From Microbulbifer sp. TB1203 (GTDB lineage Bacteria > Pseudomonadota > Gammaproteobacteria > Pseudomonadales > Cellvibrionaceae), in contig NZ_CP116899.1 in NCBI RefSeq assembly GCF_030997045.1, forward strand, positions 1,364,001 to 1,428,000: a stretch of DNA of 64,000 nt. Reading direction: 5' to 3'. Made by a program: the position numbers and the translations under genes. Positions 9,695 through 18,725 of the stretch are shown one piece after another. The notes beneath the pieces were generated by a model that saw nothing but the letters and a program-made list of their open reading frames with translations, ran no database searches and was not told the origin of the DNA. The number at the start of each line of letters is the position of its first letter. Position 1 is the stretch's first letter.

Positions 9695-11593
9695 TTACTC
9701 AAAACCAATGCTTGAGAAGTGCACATCTTTGCATTGGCTCGTCAGCTTGACTTTATCACCAGTTCTTTTGTTTACGATTTCTCGTTTATTTTCCCAAAGT
9801 ATTTCATCAGACTTATTTTCCGAGGAAAAGATGATAAGATCGCAAATCCCTGATACAGAATCATTGCCCCAGTCAGCACCATACAAAAGCGTTAAACTCC
9901 CGTGACTTCCCTCAATGCTGTCATTTCCCGGGCCGGCATAGATCATTTCATTACCCCAGCTACCGTCTATGATGTCATCACCTGCGCCGGCTGCTATTAT
10001 TTCATCTCCCCAGCTGCCTTCGATTTCATCACTACCTTGGTAGGTGTCGATAATATCATTCCCCCAGCTACAGTTAACAATGTCTTTTAGAACGCTACCT
10101 TTAATCAAGTAAGGCCGTTTCTTATGTTTGGAACACGGAATTTTCCCAGAACCCGTTAATATTTTTAATGGCTCCATTTCAAAGTATTTGAGGAAATCTC
10201 CGGTGGTTTCCACTCCTTCAGATCGAAGCTCAATCAAGACGCTATGCATTATCTCCAGATGGTCCTTACTATTGGGCATAGAAGATTTTGCTATCCCATC
10301 AAGAATCTTTTCAAAATTGGTATTTTTATATACATTTACAGAGATCAAGTTACCCAAAGAATCTACCAAAAACTGGCCCTTCAATGTCTCAGGAAAGATA
10401 TTCTTATATGAAACTTGATATGAGTAATAAAACTTATACATATCCCTTTTTTCCCTCTCGAATGCCTCGATATCTGCCGACGCAAGACGAAAAAACGTTT
10501 CAGGGAAAAGTTTCTTGTTTTCATCAATACCGCCAATAGTTTCCTTTATTGATATGGCGGAATAAGACTTTTTCTCTTTTTCAAAAAAACCCACCACCAC
10601 ACTTGGCTCAAGAGCGGAAAAACGATTGTCAATATTCTTGATTCCGCGGATGATTTCTGAAATTCTGATATTGTAATTTTTCTCTATGCAGTCATACTTT
10701 TTGCATGAGTTGCGCTTCTTCAACCATTTCAATTGTTTATTTTTCAAGGTACCAGGAGAGAAACTTAGCTCCTGATATTGCCTATACAGGAGGTTTAGAT
10801 AATTATCCAAGCTAGACAGATATGAATCTGAGCATATGGACATTTCGCTGTAATTCAGCTTTTGGTTACAATCAAATCCCGGCTTTACTTCTTTTACGTC
10901 TTCCCGATCCTGTTCCGAGGATATTCTCTCCCTGGAAACCTTTGTATTCGAGTATCTTGAATTATCTTTATTGTCAAATCCTGAACTCTGGGGACGAGCA
11001 GGGGCAACAGTATTCCGAGTCGGACTGAGCTTTCCATAAACTTTTCGTATCTGTGGTTTTGGTCCCAGAATGGGCATTACGCCACCTATTCCTGAGGTTT
11101 CCAGGCCAGCCAGGGAGTTCTGGCATTGTTCGGTAGGCCTCACCAGAGAAGAGTACATCCTGCTATTTTCCATCTCACATATATCCAGCATCATTTTCAG
11201 CTGACCGATACGCAGACTGTAGGCCAATTCCACACAGTGCCTTTGCCGGCAGCCATTTCTGGTCCGTAGCCAGGATTGCTGCGATTTTCTTATGGGAACC
11301 CGAGCTTCCGGTATTGCCTGTAGCTGCAGGTGTATATCTTGAAGTTCCGCGTGGAGTTCTTGTAGCTCTTTATCTTTACAGATCATCTTCTCTACTGGTT
11401 CGCTTTCTGTCGTACAGTCGGCGAGGTTCGAATCGATTTGTGTCTTATCTGGCGATTCATTCTTCCGGGGTGTGGCACAGGCGGTTACGACCAGGAGGAA
11501 AACTATCATCATAAATACTCTCAGCCAGCCGAATCGCCTGTGAGGAAAACTCCAACACAGGAGCAGGGAGTTGCTCTGGATGCTGTTATTCAT
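9695..11593 (-). CDS. Lipoprotein with two LprI-type domains and a C-terminal RTX-like roll
   Basis: A 632-residue protein. A basic start (HRRFGWLR), hydrophobic core and VTAC lipobox put the lipidated Cys at residue 39. The +2 residue is Ala, so outer-membrane sorting is likely. Two LprI/PF07007 domains follow, at about 58-138 (ADC, EKMIC, QQSWLRTRNGC, YSLRI) and 239-318 (FDC, EMSIC, LKWLKKRNSC, YNIRI). After an unrecognised middle part, residues about 508-583 hold Gly/Asp repeats such as SWGNDIID, GAGDDIID and GPGNDSIEG, that is an RTX-type beta roll. This roll is unusual in an LprI-type protein and may let it interact with the partner RTX protein or bind calcium. The start lies 2 bp past the HlyD-type stop, so it is in the operon. 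The gene is AT-rich relative to its neighbours. It is likely an anchored inhibitor protecting the producer; function is inferred. Confidence 0.8.
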   Translation of the reverse strand: MNNSIQSNSLLLCWSFPHRRFGWLRVFMMIVFLLVVTACATPRKNESPDKTQIDSNLADCTTESEPVEKMICKDKELQELHAELQDIHLQLQAIPEARVPIRKSQQSWLRTRNGCRQRHCVELAYSLRIGQLKMMLDICEMENSRMYSSLVRPTEQCQNSLAGLETSGIGGVMPILGPKPQIRKVYGKLSPTRNTVAPARPQSSGFDNKDNSRYSNTKVSRERISSEQDREDVKEVKPGFDCNQKLNYSEMSICSDSYLSSLDNYLNLLYRQYQELSFSPGTLKNKQLKWLKKRNSCKKYDCIEKNYNIRISEIIRGIKNIDNRFSALEPSVVVGFFEKEKKSYSAISIKETIGGIDENKKLFPETFFRLASADIEAFEREKRDMYKFYYSYQVSYKNIFPETLKGQFLVDSLGNLISVNVYKNTNFEKILDGIAKSSMPNSKDHLEIMHSVLIELRSEGVETTGDFLKYFEMEPLKILTGSGKIPCSKHKKRPYLIKGSVLKDIVNCSWGNDIIDTYQGSDEIEGSWGDEIIAAGAGDDIIDGSWGNEMIYAGPGNDSIEGSHGSLTLLYGADWGNDSVSGICDLIIFSSENKSDEILWENKREIVNKRTGDKVKLTSQCKDVHFSSIGFE

Positions 11594-11595
11594 GC

Positions 11596-12999
11596 TTATC
11601 TTTCCCCAAAACTGCTACCAAGTGATTCGCGAATCGGCTTGGTAAAGTACTCGTAGATATTTCTCTTACCGGTTTTCACCTCTGCCACCACATGCATACC
11701 AGCACGTAGCGGCAGTTCCCGATCCGGCAGTTGCAGGCTCTGGGTGTTCAGGCGGACACTGGACAGGTAGCGGTAGCCCTTGTCCTCGTCCATTACTGCA
11801 TCCTCGGACAGGTTGGCGACCGTGCCTTCGATGATTCCGTACTTGGTAAAGTTAAAGGTGGATACCTTGACGGTGACCGGCTGCCCTTCCTCGACAAAGC
11901 CGATATCCTGATTCAGTACCCAGGCCTGGACTTCCAGCGTGCTGCCGGCGGGCACTATCTGCATCAGTGGCTGGGCGGGCTCGAGCACCGCGCCGCGGGT
12001 ATGGATTGCCAGCTCCTGGACGGTGCCGGCGATGGGGGCGCGAATCACCTGCTGGTGGTTTCTGAGCCGGGCCTTGGCGTACTCCTTTTCCAGGGAGGTA
12101 ATATTCCGCTCCAGTTCTTCCTGCTGGGAGAGGCTGTTGTACAGCGATTTGCTCAGAAGGGCGGACCGCTGCAAGTCCAGTTCGCGAAGCTGCGACTGGA
12201 GCTGCTCTATCCTCTCCTGTTCCAGTGCCAGCCCTTCCTCCGCGTCTATGCGCTGCTGTTCCAGTTCCAGGTATTTGTCCCGGGCTACCAAATCGCGGCT
12301 GAGGAGCTTTTCCAGGGAGGCGGTGCGCTCGGTGAGTATGGGCAGGGTCTTTTCCGCTTTGCGCACCAGGGCGCGGGACATGTCGAGTTCCTGCTGCTTG
12401 GAGTCGATCTGCTGGTCGATCAGGTCGCTTTCGGCCAGGTAGTCGGTAAAGTAGCCACGCAGCAGGCTCTGCTGGAAGGGGAGCTGTTCCCGGGCATCCA
12501 CACCGACGAGTTTGTCCCGCAGGCCGGCTTGTGCCTCCTGCATCATCGCGACCTTCCCCTCCCCCAGCCGCGGCAGGTAGGTGGAATACACCCGCTCCCG
12601 CGCCAGGCGGGCGCGGGATGTCTTGAGTTCGCCATCCAGGCGCTCCAGGTCGGCGGCGGCATTGGTGGCGTCCAGGGTGATCAGGGGATCTCCCTCCTGA
12701 ACCCGGCTGCCCTCCAGCACATGGATTTCCCGCACCACCGACAGTTCGTTGGCCTGGATGGTTTTCACCTTGCCATCCGGAACGATGGTGCCCTCGGCCA
12801 CGGCGACTATATCTATCTTGCCGAAGATGGCCCAGAGGATGGCGATGACAAAGAACAGGCAAATGCTGTTGATCAGCCACAGGCCCAGCGGGTTGGGCGG
12901 CGACTGCTCTATCTCCAGCGCCGCGGGCACGAAGTCCAATAGTGAATCCCGCTTGCGCCGCCCGGGGCGGGCCGAAAACAGTGAAGGCAGCTTGCTCAC
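11596..12999 (-). CDS. HlyD-family type I secretion periplasmic adaptor
   Basis: A 467-residue protein. A cytoplasmic N terminus and one membrane segment (about residues 42-60, LINSICLFFVIAILWAIFG) are followed by a split lipoyl/barrel-sandwich domain (EGTIVPDGKVKTIQ ... IRAPIAGTVQEL). Between its halves is a long coiled coil rich in Gln, Glu and Leu, and a beta-barrel follows. The C-terminal LRAGMHVVAEVKTGKR is typical of HlyD/LapC adaptors. It links the inner-membrane ABC exporter to an outer-membrane TolC-type channel. Its ATG overlaps the exporter stop (12996-12999, ATGA), so the two are co-translated. No TolC homologue is in the visible operon, so the channel is probably encoded elsewhere. 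Confidence 0.93.
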   Translation of the reverse strand: MSKLPSLFSARPGRRKRDSLLDFVPAALEIEQSPPNPLGLWLINSICLFFVIAILWAIFGKIDIVAVAEGTIVPDGKVKTIQANELSVVREIHVLEGSRVQEGDPLITLDATNAAADLERLDGELKTSRARLARERVYSTYLPRLGEGKVAMMQEAQAGLRDKLVGVDAREQLPFQQSLLRGYFTDYLAESDLIDQQIDSKQQELDMSRALVRKAEKTLPILTERTASLEKLLSRDLVARDKYLELEQQRIDAEEGLALEQERIEQLQSQLRELDLQRSALLSKSLYNSLSQQEELERNITSLEKEYAKARLRNHQQVIRAPIAGTVQELAIHTRGAVLEPAQPLMQIVPAGSTLEVQAWVLNQDIGFVEEGQPVTVKVSTFNFTKYGIIEGTVANLSEDAVMDEDKGYRYLSSVRLNTQSLQLPDRELPLRAGMHVVAEVKTGKRNIYEYFTKPIRESLGSSFGER

Positions 13000-15185
13000 A
13001 CCACCTCCCGCAGGTTGGACTGCATGGCATTGAGCTTGGCGAAGTGGCCGTTCTTCTGCAGCAGCTGCTTGGGCCCGCCCTGCTCCACGATGCGCCCCTT
13101 GTCCATCACCACGATGCGGTTGGCGTCGCGCACGGCGGAGAGGCGGTGGGCGATAATCAACACCGTTCGGCCCTGGCAGATCTGGCGCATATTGGCCTGC
13201 ACCACCGCTTCCGATTCATAGTCCAGGGCGCTGGTGGCCTCGTCGAAGATCAGTATCCTCGGGTCTGCCATCAGCGCGCGGGCTATGGCGATGCGCTGCT
13301 TCTGCCCGCCGGAGAGGGAGCTGCCCTGCTCGCCGACCACGGTATCGAAGCCCTCCGGCAGCTCCAGGATAAAATCGTAGGCTCCGGACTGCCTGGCCGC
13401 GGCAATCACTTTCTCAATGGGCGCGCCGGGGTCCGCCAGGGCGATGTTCTCCCGCACGGTACGGTTGAGCAGGAAACTCTCCTGCAACACCACCCCGACC
13501 CGCTGGCGCAGCCAGGCCGGGTCCACCAGCGCCAGGTCGACGCCGTCGATCAGTACTCGCCCTGCCTCAGGCACATGTAGCCGCTGCACCAGCTTTGTGA
13601 GGGTGCTCTTGCCGGAACCCGACCTGCCCACTATGCCGACGATTTCTCCGGGCCTGATGGCGAGCTGGATATCGTCGATGACCAGGGGTCTGTCCGGCCC
13701 GTAGCGGAATTTCACATGCTCGAAGCGGATCTCGCCGCGAATGTCCGGCAGTGTGGTGCGGTTGGGATCATGCCCGGCCTCCCTGGGTGTATTGAGGATA
13801 TCGCCCAGGCGTTTGACGGAAATGCCCGCCTGCTGGAAGTCCTGCCACAGCTGCACCAGCTTGAGGATCGGCTGGCTGACCCGGCCGGCGATCATATTGA
13901 AGGCGATCAACATGCCCACGCTCAGCTCGCCTGCGATCACCAGGTGCGCCCCCACCCACAGGATGCCGATGGTCACCAGTTTGTTGATCAGGCTCGCGAC
14001 CTGATTGGCGACGTTGCCCAGGTTGAGGGCCCGGAAGGACGCATTGACGTAGGCCGCCATCTGGTCCTCCCAACGGCGCTGCATCTGCGGCTCCACCGCC
14101 AGGCTCTTGAGCGTCTCCACACCGTTGCAGGCTTCCACCAGGAATGCCTGGTTCTCCGCGCCGAGCTTGAATTTTTCATTGAGGCGATTGCGCAGTATCG
14201 GTGTGATGACCACTGAAAGGATTACGTAGAGCGGCAGCGAGCCCAGCACTATCCAGGTCAGCGTCGGGCTGTAGAGAAACATCACCGCAAAGAACACCAG
14301 GGTGAAGAACAGATCGATACACAGTGTCAGCGCCGAACCGGTGATGAACTGGCGGATGGAGTCCAGCTCCCGCACCCGCGCCACGGTGTCGCCGACCCGG
14401 CGGCTCTGGAAATAGGCGATTGGCAGGCGCAGCAGATGGTGAAACAGCCGGGCACCGAGCACCACATCGATGCGATTGGAGGTATGGCTGAACAGATAGG
14501 TCCGCAGGCCGTTGAGCAGCACATCGAACACACAGACCACCAGAAAGCCCAGCGCCAGCACGTCCAGGGTGGTAAGCCCCTGGTGCACCAGCACCTTGTC
14601 CACCACCACCTGGAAGAACAGCGGTGTAACCAGGGCAAACAGCTGGATAAAGAAGGATGCCAGCAGTACCTGGCCCAGCAACTTCTTGTATTTGAGAATG
14701 GCGGGAATAAACCAGGAGATATCGAACTTCTGCTGGATAGAGGACAGTACTCCCTTCCTGCGAAAGACCAGCAGGGAGATCGCACCCGAATCGGAATCGA
14801 GTAACTCCTCAACCGGAACGGTATAGGGTTTGGGCTCGCTGGCCTTCTGCAGCAGCGCCTTGCCATCGTGAATGCGGCCCAGTGTGGCGCATGCACCTTC
14901 CGCAGAAATGACCACTGCCGGCAAGGGCAGCTCGCTCAGCTCTTCGGCCTTTCTCTGGACAAGCCTGGCTTTAAGGCCGAGGAAGTTGGCCGCCGCTATC
15001 GCCTCGTGTGCCGCCAAGTATTCGGATTCAGGGAATTCGCGATTTAACTGTGTCGGATTGGTTGCCAAATGGTGAAATCTGGCAATGACAGACAAACAGG
15101 AAAAGTAGCTTCCTTTTGCTATTGGTACCCCCACATCACACTCCATGTCCGCAATAATGCGCTTGCGCTTACTTTTCCAGGCCAA
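12996..15185 (-). CDS. Type I secretion ABC exporter (HlyB-like: degenerate C39 domain, TM domain, ATPase)
   Basis: About 729 residues. The N-terminal domain is C39-like, but the catalytic Cys position is Tyr (KGSYFSCLSVIARFHH), as in HlyB-type exporters that do not cleave a leader. Six membrane segments lie roughly between residues 160 and 430. The ATPase has Walker A GRSGSGKST, signature LSGGQKQR, Walker B ILIFDEATSAL and H-loop IIAHRLS. It powers export of the RTX protein at the end of the same operon. The start used here is a TTG at 15185 with a weak GAGG upstream. An in-frame ATG at 15146 would give 716 residues and fits the usual HlyB N terminus at least as well. Confidence 0.93.
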   Translation of the reverse strand: MAWKSKRKRIIADMECDVGVPIAKGSYFSCLSVIARFHHLATNPTQLNREFPESEYLAAHEAIAAANFLGLKARLVQRKAEELSELPLPAVVISAEGACATLGRIHDGKALLQKASEPKPYTVPVEELLDSDSGAISLLVFRRKGVLSSIQQKFDISWFIPAILKYKKLLGQVLLASFFIQLFALVTPLFFQVVVDKVLVHQGLTTLDVLALGFLVVCVFDVLLNGLRTYLFSHTSNRIDVVLGARLFHHLLRLPIAYFQSRRVGDTVARVRELDSIRQFITGSALTLCIDLFFTLVFFAVMFLYSPTLTWIVLGSLPLYVILSVVITPILRNRLNEKFKLGAENQAFLVEACNGVETLKSLAVEPQMQRRWEDQMAAYVNASFRALNLGNVANQVASLINKLVTIGILWVGAHLVIAGELSVGMLIAFNMIAGRVSQPILKLVQLWQDFQQAGISVKRLGDILNTPREAGHDPNRTTLPDIRGEIRFEHVKFRYGPDRPLVIDDIQLAIRPGEIVGIVGRSGSGKSTLTKLVQRLHVPEAGRVLIDGVDLALVDPAWLRQRVGVVLQESFLLNRTVRENIALADPGAPIEKVIAAARQSGAYDFILELPEGFDTVVGEQGSSLSGGQKQRIAIARALMADPRILIFDEATSALDYESEAVVQANMRQICQGRTVLIIAHRLSAVRDANRIVVMDKGRIVEQGGPKQLLQKNGHFAKLNAMQSNLREVV

Positions 15186-15496
15186 TCAGGAAATGGCCTC
15201 AAATTGGGATCTTATACAGCAGAGGCGCCTCTTCTAACACGAGCACTCTTGTAAAATCAATGGAAAATCCATTGCACGACTGTGTAAGTCGATCAATCGA
15301 AGAGAAAAATAAAGGGGAATGTTTATGGAGTGTCCGCCCTGCAGAGCTGCCGGGGCCAGGGCAATTTTTGTAGGATGGGCAAAGCGTAGCGTGCCCATTG
15401 AGGCCCCGGAAGATGGGCACGCTACGCTTTGCCCATCCTACAAGGAGAAGTTGCTGTTCCGTGTTAGCCGCATATCGCTAGCTACGAAGCAAGGTT
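15186..15496. promoter_or_regulatory. Intergenic region upstream of the RTX operon
   Basis: About 310 bp without a gene. It should hold the promoter of the type I secretion operon on the minus strand. A TATAAG-like element is visible at 15211-15216 (minus strand), but no convincing -35 element was found, so the promoter call is tentative. The left part also contains the long palindrome listed separately. Confidence 0.3.
15369..15442. repeat. Perfect 30-bp inverted repeat, 'GTAGGATGGGC' family
   Basis: Arms 15369-15398 and 15413-15442 are exact reverse complements around a 14-base loop. The same family recurs at 25147-25194 and 51715-51748, always between genes. It may act as a bidirectional transcription stop or be a REP-like mobile repeat. 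Confidence 0.85.
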
Positions 15497-15522
15497 GATC
15501 GCGGCCGCTGGCCGCTCCTACA
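15497..15522. repeat. Short REP-like palindrome, 'GGAGCGGCC' family
   Basis: The block starts GATCGCGGCCGC and ends GCGGCCGCTCCTAC in overlapping form, and matches the half-units at 19111-19235 and 47363-47435. It covers the stop codon of the downstream TonB receptor gene. Confidence 0.6.
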
Positions 15523-17590
15523 GGAGGTTTGCGTGGAGTTCCAGGTAGAGGGAACGCGGCTCGCCGGGAAAATAGCGGTTGCCGGAAAAACTGCTGTAGT
15601 CCGCCCGCTCTGCGTAGGCTTCGTCGGTGAGATTGATCAGCCGCGCCGACAGCGCCCAGCGCTCGTCCAATTGAAACCGGGTGCGCAGATTGAGCAGGTC
15701 GTGTCCCGGGTAGCTGTGCAGATTCTGCGGATCGGTGTAATAGCGCCCCCGGTGCAGCCACTCCAGTTCAGCATGTACTTGCGCCGAGGGCTGCCAGAGC
15801 AGGCGGCTGCTGCCGAAATGCCGCGGGGCCGAGTCCATTAAATTATTCTCTATCGACATACCGTCCAGCAGGCGGTCGTCCCGGTAGCGGTGGTCGGCGT
15901 AGCTGGCGGACATCTCCAGCTGCCAGTCTTCCGCCAGTGCATAGTCCAGGGCCAGCTCCACTCCCCGGTGCTTTGTTTTGCCATTGGATTGGTTGAGAAA
16001 ATCCGCATCGCGAAAAATCACATTGTCCTTGTGCATAGCGTAGGCCACCAATTCATAGCCGAGTCTTTCCCCTTCACCGCGCAGACCGATTTCCACACTG
16101 GCAATTTCTTCCGGGTCCAGTTCCGCCACTGTCTGCTGCCGTTGCAGGCGGTAGAGTTCGGTGGCCTGTGGTGCGCGGAAACCGTGGGCCAGGTTGAAAA
16201 AGAGCTGCTGGTTTTCAGCCATTTGATAGATACCGCCGATTTTCGGCGACCAGTTTTCAAAGCGGTCCTCGCGGTCTTGCGGCCGGCTGAAACGGCAGCC
16301 GCCGAAACCGCAGGGCGTTCCGTCCTCCGCGGTGCGCCCGGCGAGCATGCGGTTGTCATAGTCGTAAACCATCGTCTCGTAACGCAGGCCGGCGTTTAGC
16401 GCCAGCGACTCGCTTGCCTGCCAGTTCGCCAGCGCAAAGGGCGCGGCCATCAGCGCGTCCACCTGGTAATCGTAGTGCCGGCCCAGAGGAATCGTCTCCC
16501 GCAGAAATTCCGAGCCCTCGGTGGGTGTGTCCTGGCGTTCGAGCAGAAAGGCACGCGTGTATTCCGCATCCAATCCCGCGATCAGCTGCCAGGGTGCATC
16601 GGGATCGGTCCGGTAGCTGCTGCGAAAACCTGCACTGCTCTGGCCGTTTTCTTCCAGCGGCTTGCCGGGTAGAAAGTGTTGCAGGAATTCCATTTCCGTC
16701 TTGCGCAGATAGGGCGTCAGGCTCAGTCGGGCGCCCTCCTCCAGATCCATTTCCACCTGCGACGACAATCGCAGGGCCTGGGCATCGCGAAATGCCTCCG
16801 GGTTGGGGTTGGTGCGGCTCAGGCGCCGGCTGCGGTAGGCGCCCTCCCCCTTGATATAGCCGGCGGTTTCCTGATTGAGATTGGCAACAGCCAGCCGCGT
16901 GGTCACGGATAGTTCAACGCCGTCGTAACGGTGCGCCAGTCGGAGTTTCTGCTGATCGAAACCGGAGTGATCGCGGTAACCGCCGTCGCGGGTCAGAGAA
17001 AGATCCGCGCGCAACCCGCGGGCGCCGGACAAACCGCTGTTGCCGGAAATACCTGTACGCGCGTAATCGTGGGGCCCACCCTCCAAGCCTATGGTCACTC
17101 CCTCTTCCTTTTCTACCTCCGGGCCGATCACATTGATTACACCGTGCATGGCGTTGGAGCCGTATAGCGTTCCGGCGGGTCCGCGGACCACTTCAATGCG
17201 CCGCGCCATTTCGCTGCCGGATTCGAAGAGTTCATTGATATTGCAGAAACCGGCGGCGCGCAGCGGGATGCCGTCCTCCGCGGCCAGCAGCCCGCCGCAG
17301 GCGCCGGCGCCGCTCAATACCGGCGAACGCAGGGAAGGCAGATATTCCTGGCCATTGCCGCGGGCAAAATCCGCTCCGGGCACGCGAGCCAGGCTCTGCT
17401 GGATGTGGGTGTGGGAGATCAGTTCGAGCGAGGAACCGCTCAACAGGGAAAGGCTGCCGGCGTGATTCCGCAGCGGCTGCTCGTAGCGGGTGCCGGTAAC
17501 CGCGATGGTTTCCAGCCGGTTTTCTTCGGCTGTAACCGGATTGCCGGCAAAAAGTGAAACCAATCCCGCCGCCAGTGTGCCTTTTCTCAT
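15518..17590 (-). CDS. TonB-dependent outer-membrane receptor
   Basis: A 690-residue protein with a Sec signal (cleavage near residue 21, VTAEEN), a TonB-box-like LETIAVTGTR, and a plug domain containing RIEVVRGPAGTLYGSNAMHGVINVI. The C-terminal beta-barrel ends in an aromatic-rich final strand (RSLYLELHANLL). It imports an iron-siderophore, cobalamin or similar ligand in a TonB-driven manner. The plug carries a Cys pair (GACGG ... GFCN) in the apical region. It is preceded 42 bp upstream by two unknown genes on the same strand and may be co-transcribed with them. The substrate cannot be assigned from sequence alone. Confidence 0.92.
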   Translation of the reverse strand: MRKGTLAAGLVSLFAGNPVTAEENRLETIAVTGTRYEQPLRNHAGSLSLLSGSSLELISHTHIQQSLARVPGADFARGNGQEYLPSLRSPVLSGAGACGGLLAAEDGIPLRAAGFCNINELFESGSEMARRIEVVRGPAGTLYGSNAMHGVINVIGPEVEKEEGVTIGLEGGPHDYARTGISGNSGLSGARGLRADLSLTRDGGYRDHSGFDQQKLRLAHRYDGVELSVTTRLAVANLNQETAGYIKGEGAYRSRRLSRTNPNPEAFRDAQALRLSSQVEMDLEEGARLSLTPYLRKTEMEFLQHFLPGKPLEENGQSSAGFRSSYRTDPDAPWQLIAGLDAEYTRAFLLERQDTPTEGSEFLRETIPLGRHYDYQVDALMAAPFALANWQASESLALNAGLRYETMVYDYDNRMLAGRTAEDGTPCGFGGCRFSRPQDREDRFENWSPKIGGIYQMAENQQLFFNLAHGFRAPQATELYRLQRQQTVAELDPEEIASVEIGLRGEGERLGYELVAYAMHKDNVIFRDADFLNQSNGKTKHRGVELALDYALAEDWQLEMSASYADHRYRDDRLLDGMSIENNLMDSAPRHFGSSRLLWQPSAQVHAELEWLHRGRYYTDPQNLHSYPGHDLLNLRTRFQLDERWALSARLINLTDEAYAERADYSSFSGNRYFPGEPRSLYLELHANLL

Positions 17591-17632
17591 TCCCGTGCCT
17601 TTTGTGTTATTGGACCTGCCGGGATTCTAAAA

Positions 17633-18166
17633 CTACTGGCCGCTCCCTGAAAGCGTTGTAAGTGGCCCGCAACGCTGTGAAATCCGCGAAAGCCGCGCCG
17701 GTTCCGGCAGCCGCCGGCAACTGCGGTGGATCGCATCCGCCAGTTGCTCCAGCCGGCGAGATTTGACGGTGCCCTGTATTTCCATCAGCAGAGTGATTTC
17801 CATCCACTGGGTATATTCCAGCAGTTCTTCGAAAAGCTGTTCGGAGCCCGGCGGGAGGGCTCGCCGGTCCAGTTCGCCGGCGAAGAGAAATACCCGGCAG
17901 AAGCGCGCAATGGCAACCGTATTGTCACAAAGCTGCGCGGGTTCCATGTCCAGTACCCACTGCACCTGCCAATAGGCCAGCTCCGCCACCGTGTGGGAAT
18001 CCTCCGGCAGTTCCCGTTGAACCTGAATTCCCAATTCGCGAATTCGTACCCTGTCGGACATCTGCTCCACAAACCTCTGCAGGCGGGGCCAGATAGCTTC
18101 CGTTTCCCGGCACCATTCCCGGCACAAGCCGATAATTGCGGGCACAGTCGTTGATGTCTTTTCCAT
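17633..18166 (-). CDS. Hypothetical cytoplasmic protein
   Basis: A 177-residue protein, using ATG 18166 preceded by GAGGCGGTG as a good ribosome-binding site; longer upstream extensions overlap the previous gene and lack such a site. It is helix-rich, with no signal peptide or membrane segment. It begins MEKTSTTVPAIIGLC and contains WQVQWVLDMEPAQL. No family is recognised. It lies 7 bp after the membrane-anchored gene and 42 bp before the TonB receptor, so the three form a likely operon. Its role may be linked to the receptor, but this is only positional. Confidence 0.6.
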   Translation of the reverse strand: MEKTSTTVPAIIGLCREWCRETEAIWPRLQRFVEQMSDRVRIRELGIQVQRELPEDSHTVAELAYWQVQWVLDMEPAQLCDNTVAIARFCRVFLFAGELDRRALPPGSEQLFEELLEYTQWMEITLLMEIQGTVKSRRLEQLADAIHRSCRRLPEPARLSRISQRCGPLTTLSGSGQ

Positions 18167-18173
18167 CACCGCC

Positions 18174-18725
18174 TCAAAGAGCCTCTGCAGGGAAGAGCCT
18201 GGCCCCGACGACCCGCCCGCTTTCCGAGCCTTCGATATGCGCCAGGTAGCACTGCACAAGATATTTCAGCAGTTTGAGATATTCGCTGAAGTCCCCGTTA
18301 TCCAGCGCATCCGTATTCACTGGCGGATAGCCTCGTCGCATGAGATCCGCCTGGTGCTTCTGCGCCAGTATCACTGCCAGCTGTTTCAAGCGGTCCTCGC
18401 GCAGTTGCGTACTCAGGAGGCTGCCTTCACAACCCCGCTCCACGTAGGCGGCAGCCCGCTCGCGGAAAGTGGAGACAAACATGCGGGCGGCGGGGCTCAG
18501 GGCCCCATGTGAATATTGCAGGGAGGCGAGCAGGCTGTCGAAAACATCGAAGGACTGCACCAGATCGCGCTGGGCGGTGACCAGGACATGCCTGCACTCC
18601 TCAGGGCCGGCCGAGGTCGCCAGCACCCGTTCAACACGTTTTTTCAGCACCGATACCTGGCCCAACAGGTAGAGCGGCGGCACCAGGGCCGCGGCCAAGA
18701 GGAAAAGCAGAACTATCTCGAACAT
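18174..18725 (-). CDS. Hypothetical single-pass membrane protein
   Basis: A 183-residue protein starting at ATG 18725, eight bases after AAGGA. An N-terminal membrane segment (MFEIVLLFLLAAALVPPLYLL) is followed by a coiled-coil-like stretch and a helical domain. The layout suggests a bitopic protein with a large soluble part. No known family is recognised. It is the first gene of an apparent three-gene unit ending in the TonB receptor. Confidence 0.6.
   Translation of the reverse strand: MFEIVLLFLLAAALVPPLYLLGQVSVLKKRVERVLATSAGPEECRHVLVTAQRDLVQSFDVFDSLLASLQYSHGALSPAARMFVSTFRERAAAYVERGCEGSLLSTQLREDRLKQLAVILAQKHQADLMRRGYPPVNTDALDNGDFSEYLKLLKYLVQCYLAHIEGSESGRVVGARLFPAEAL

Noticed and set aside
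11731..12942. A 403-codon plus-strand frame opposite the HlyD-type adaptor
   Set aside because: Composition is Gln/Gly/Leu filler typical of antisense frames in GC-rich DNA; the minus-strand gene has clear domains and operon overlaps.
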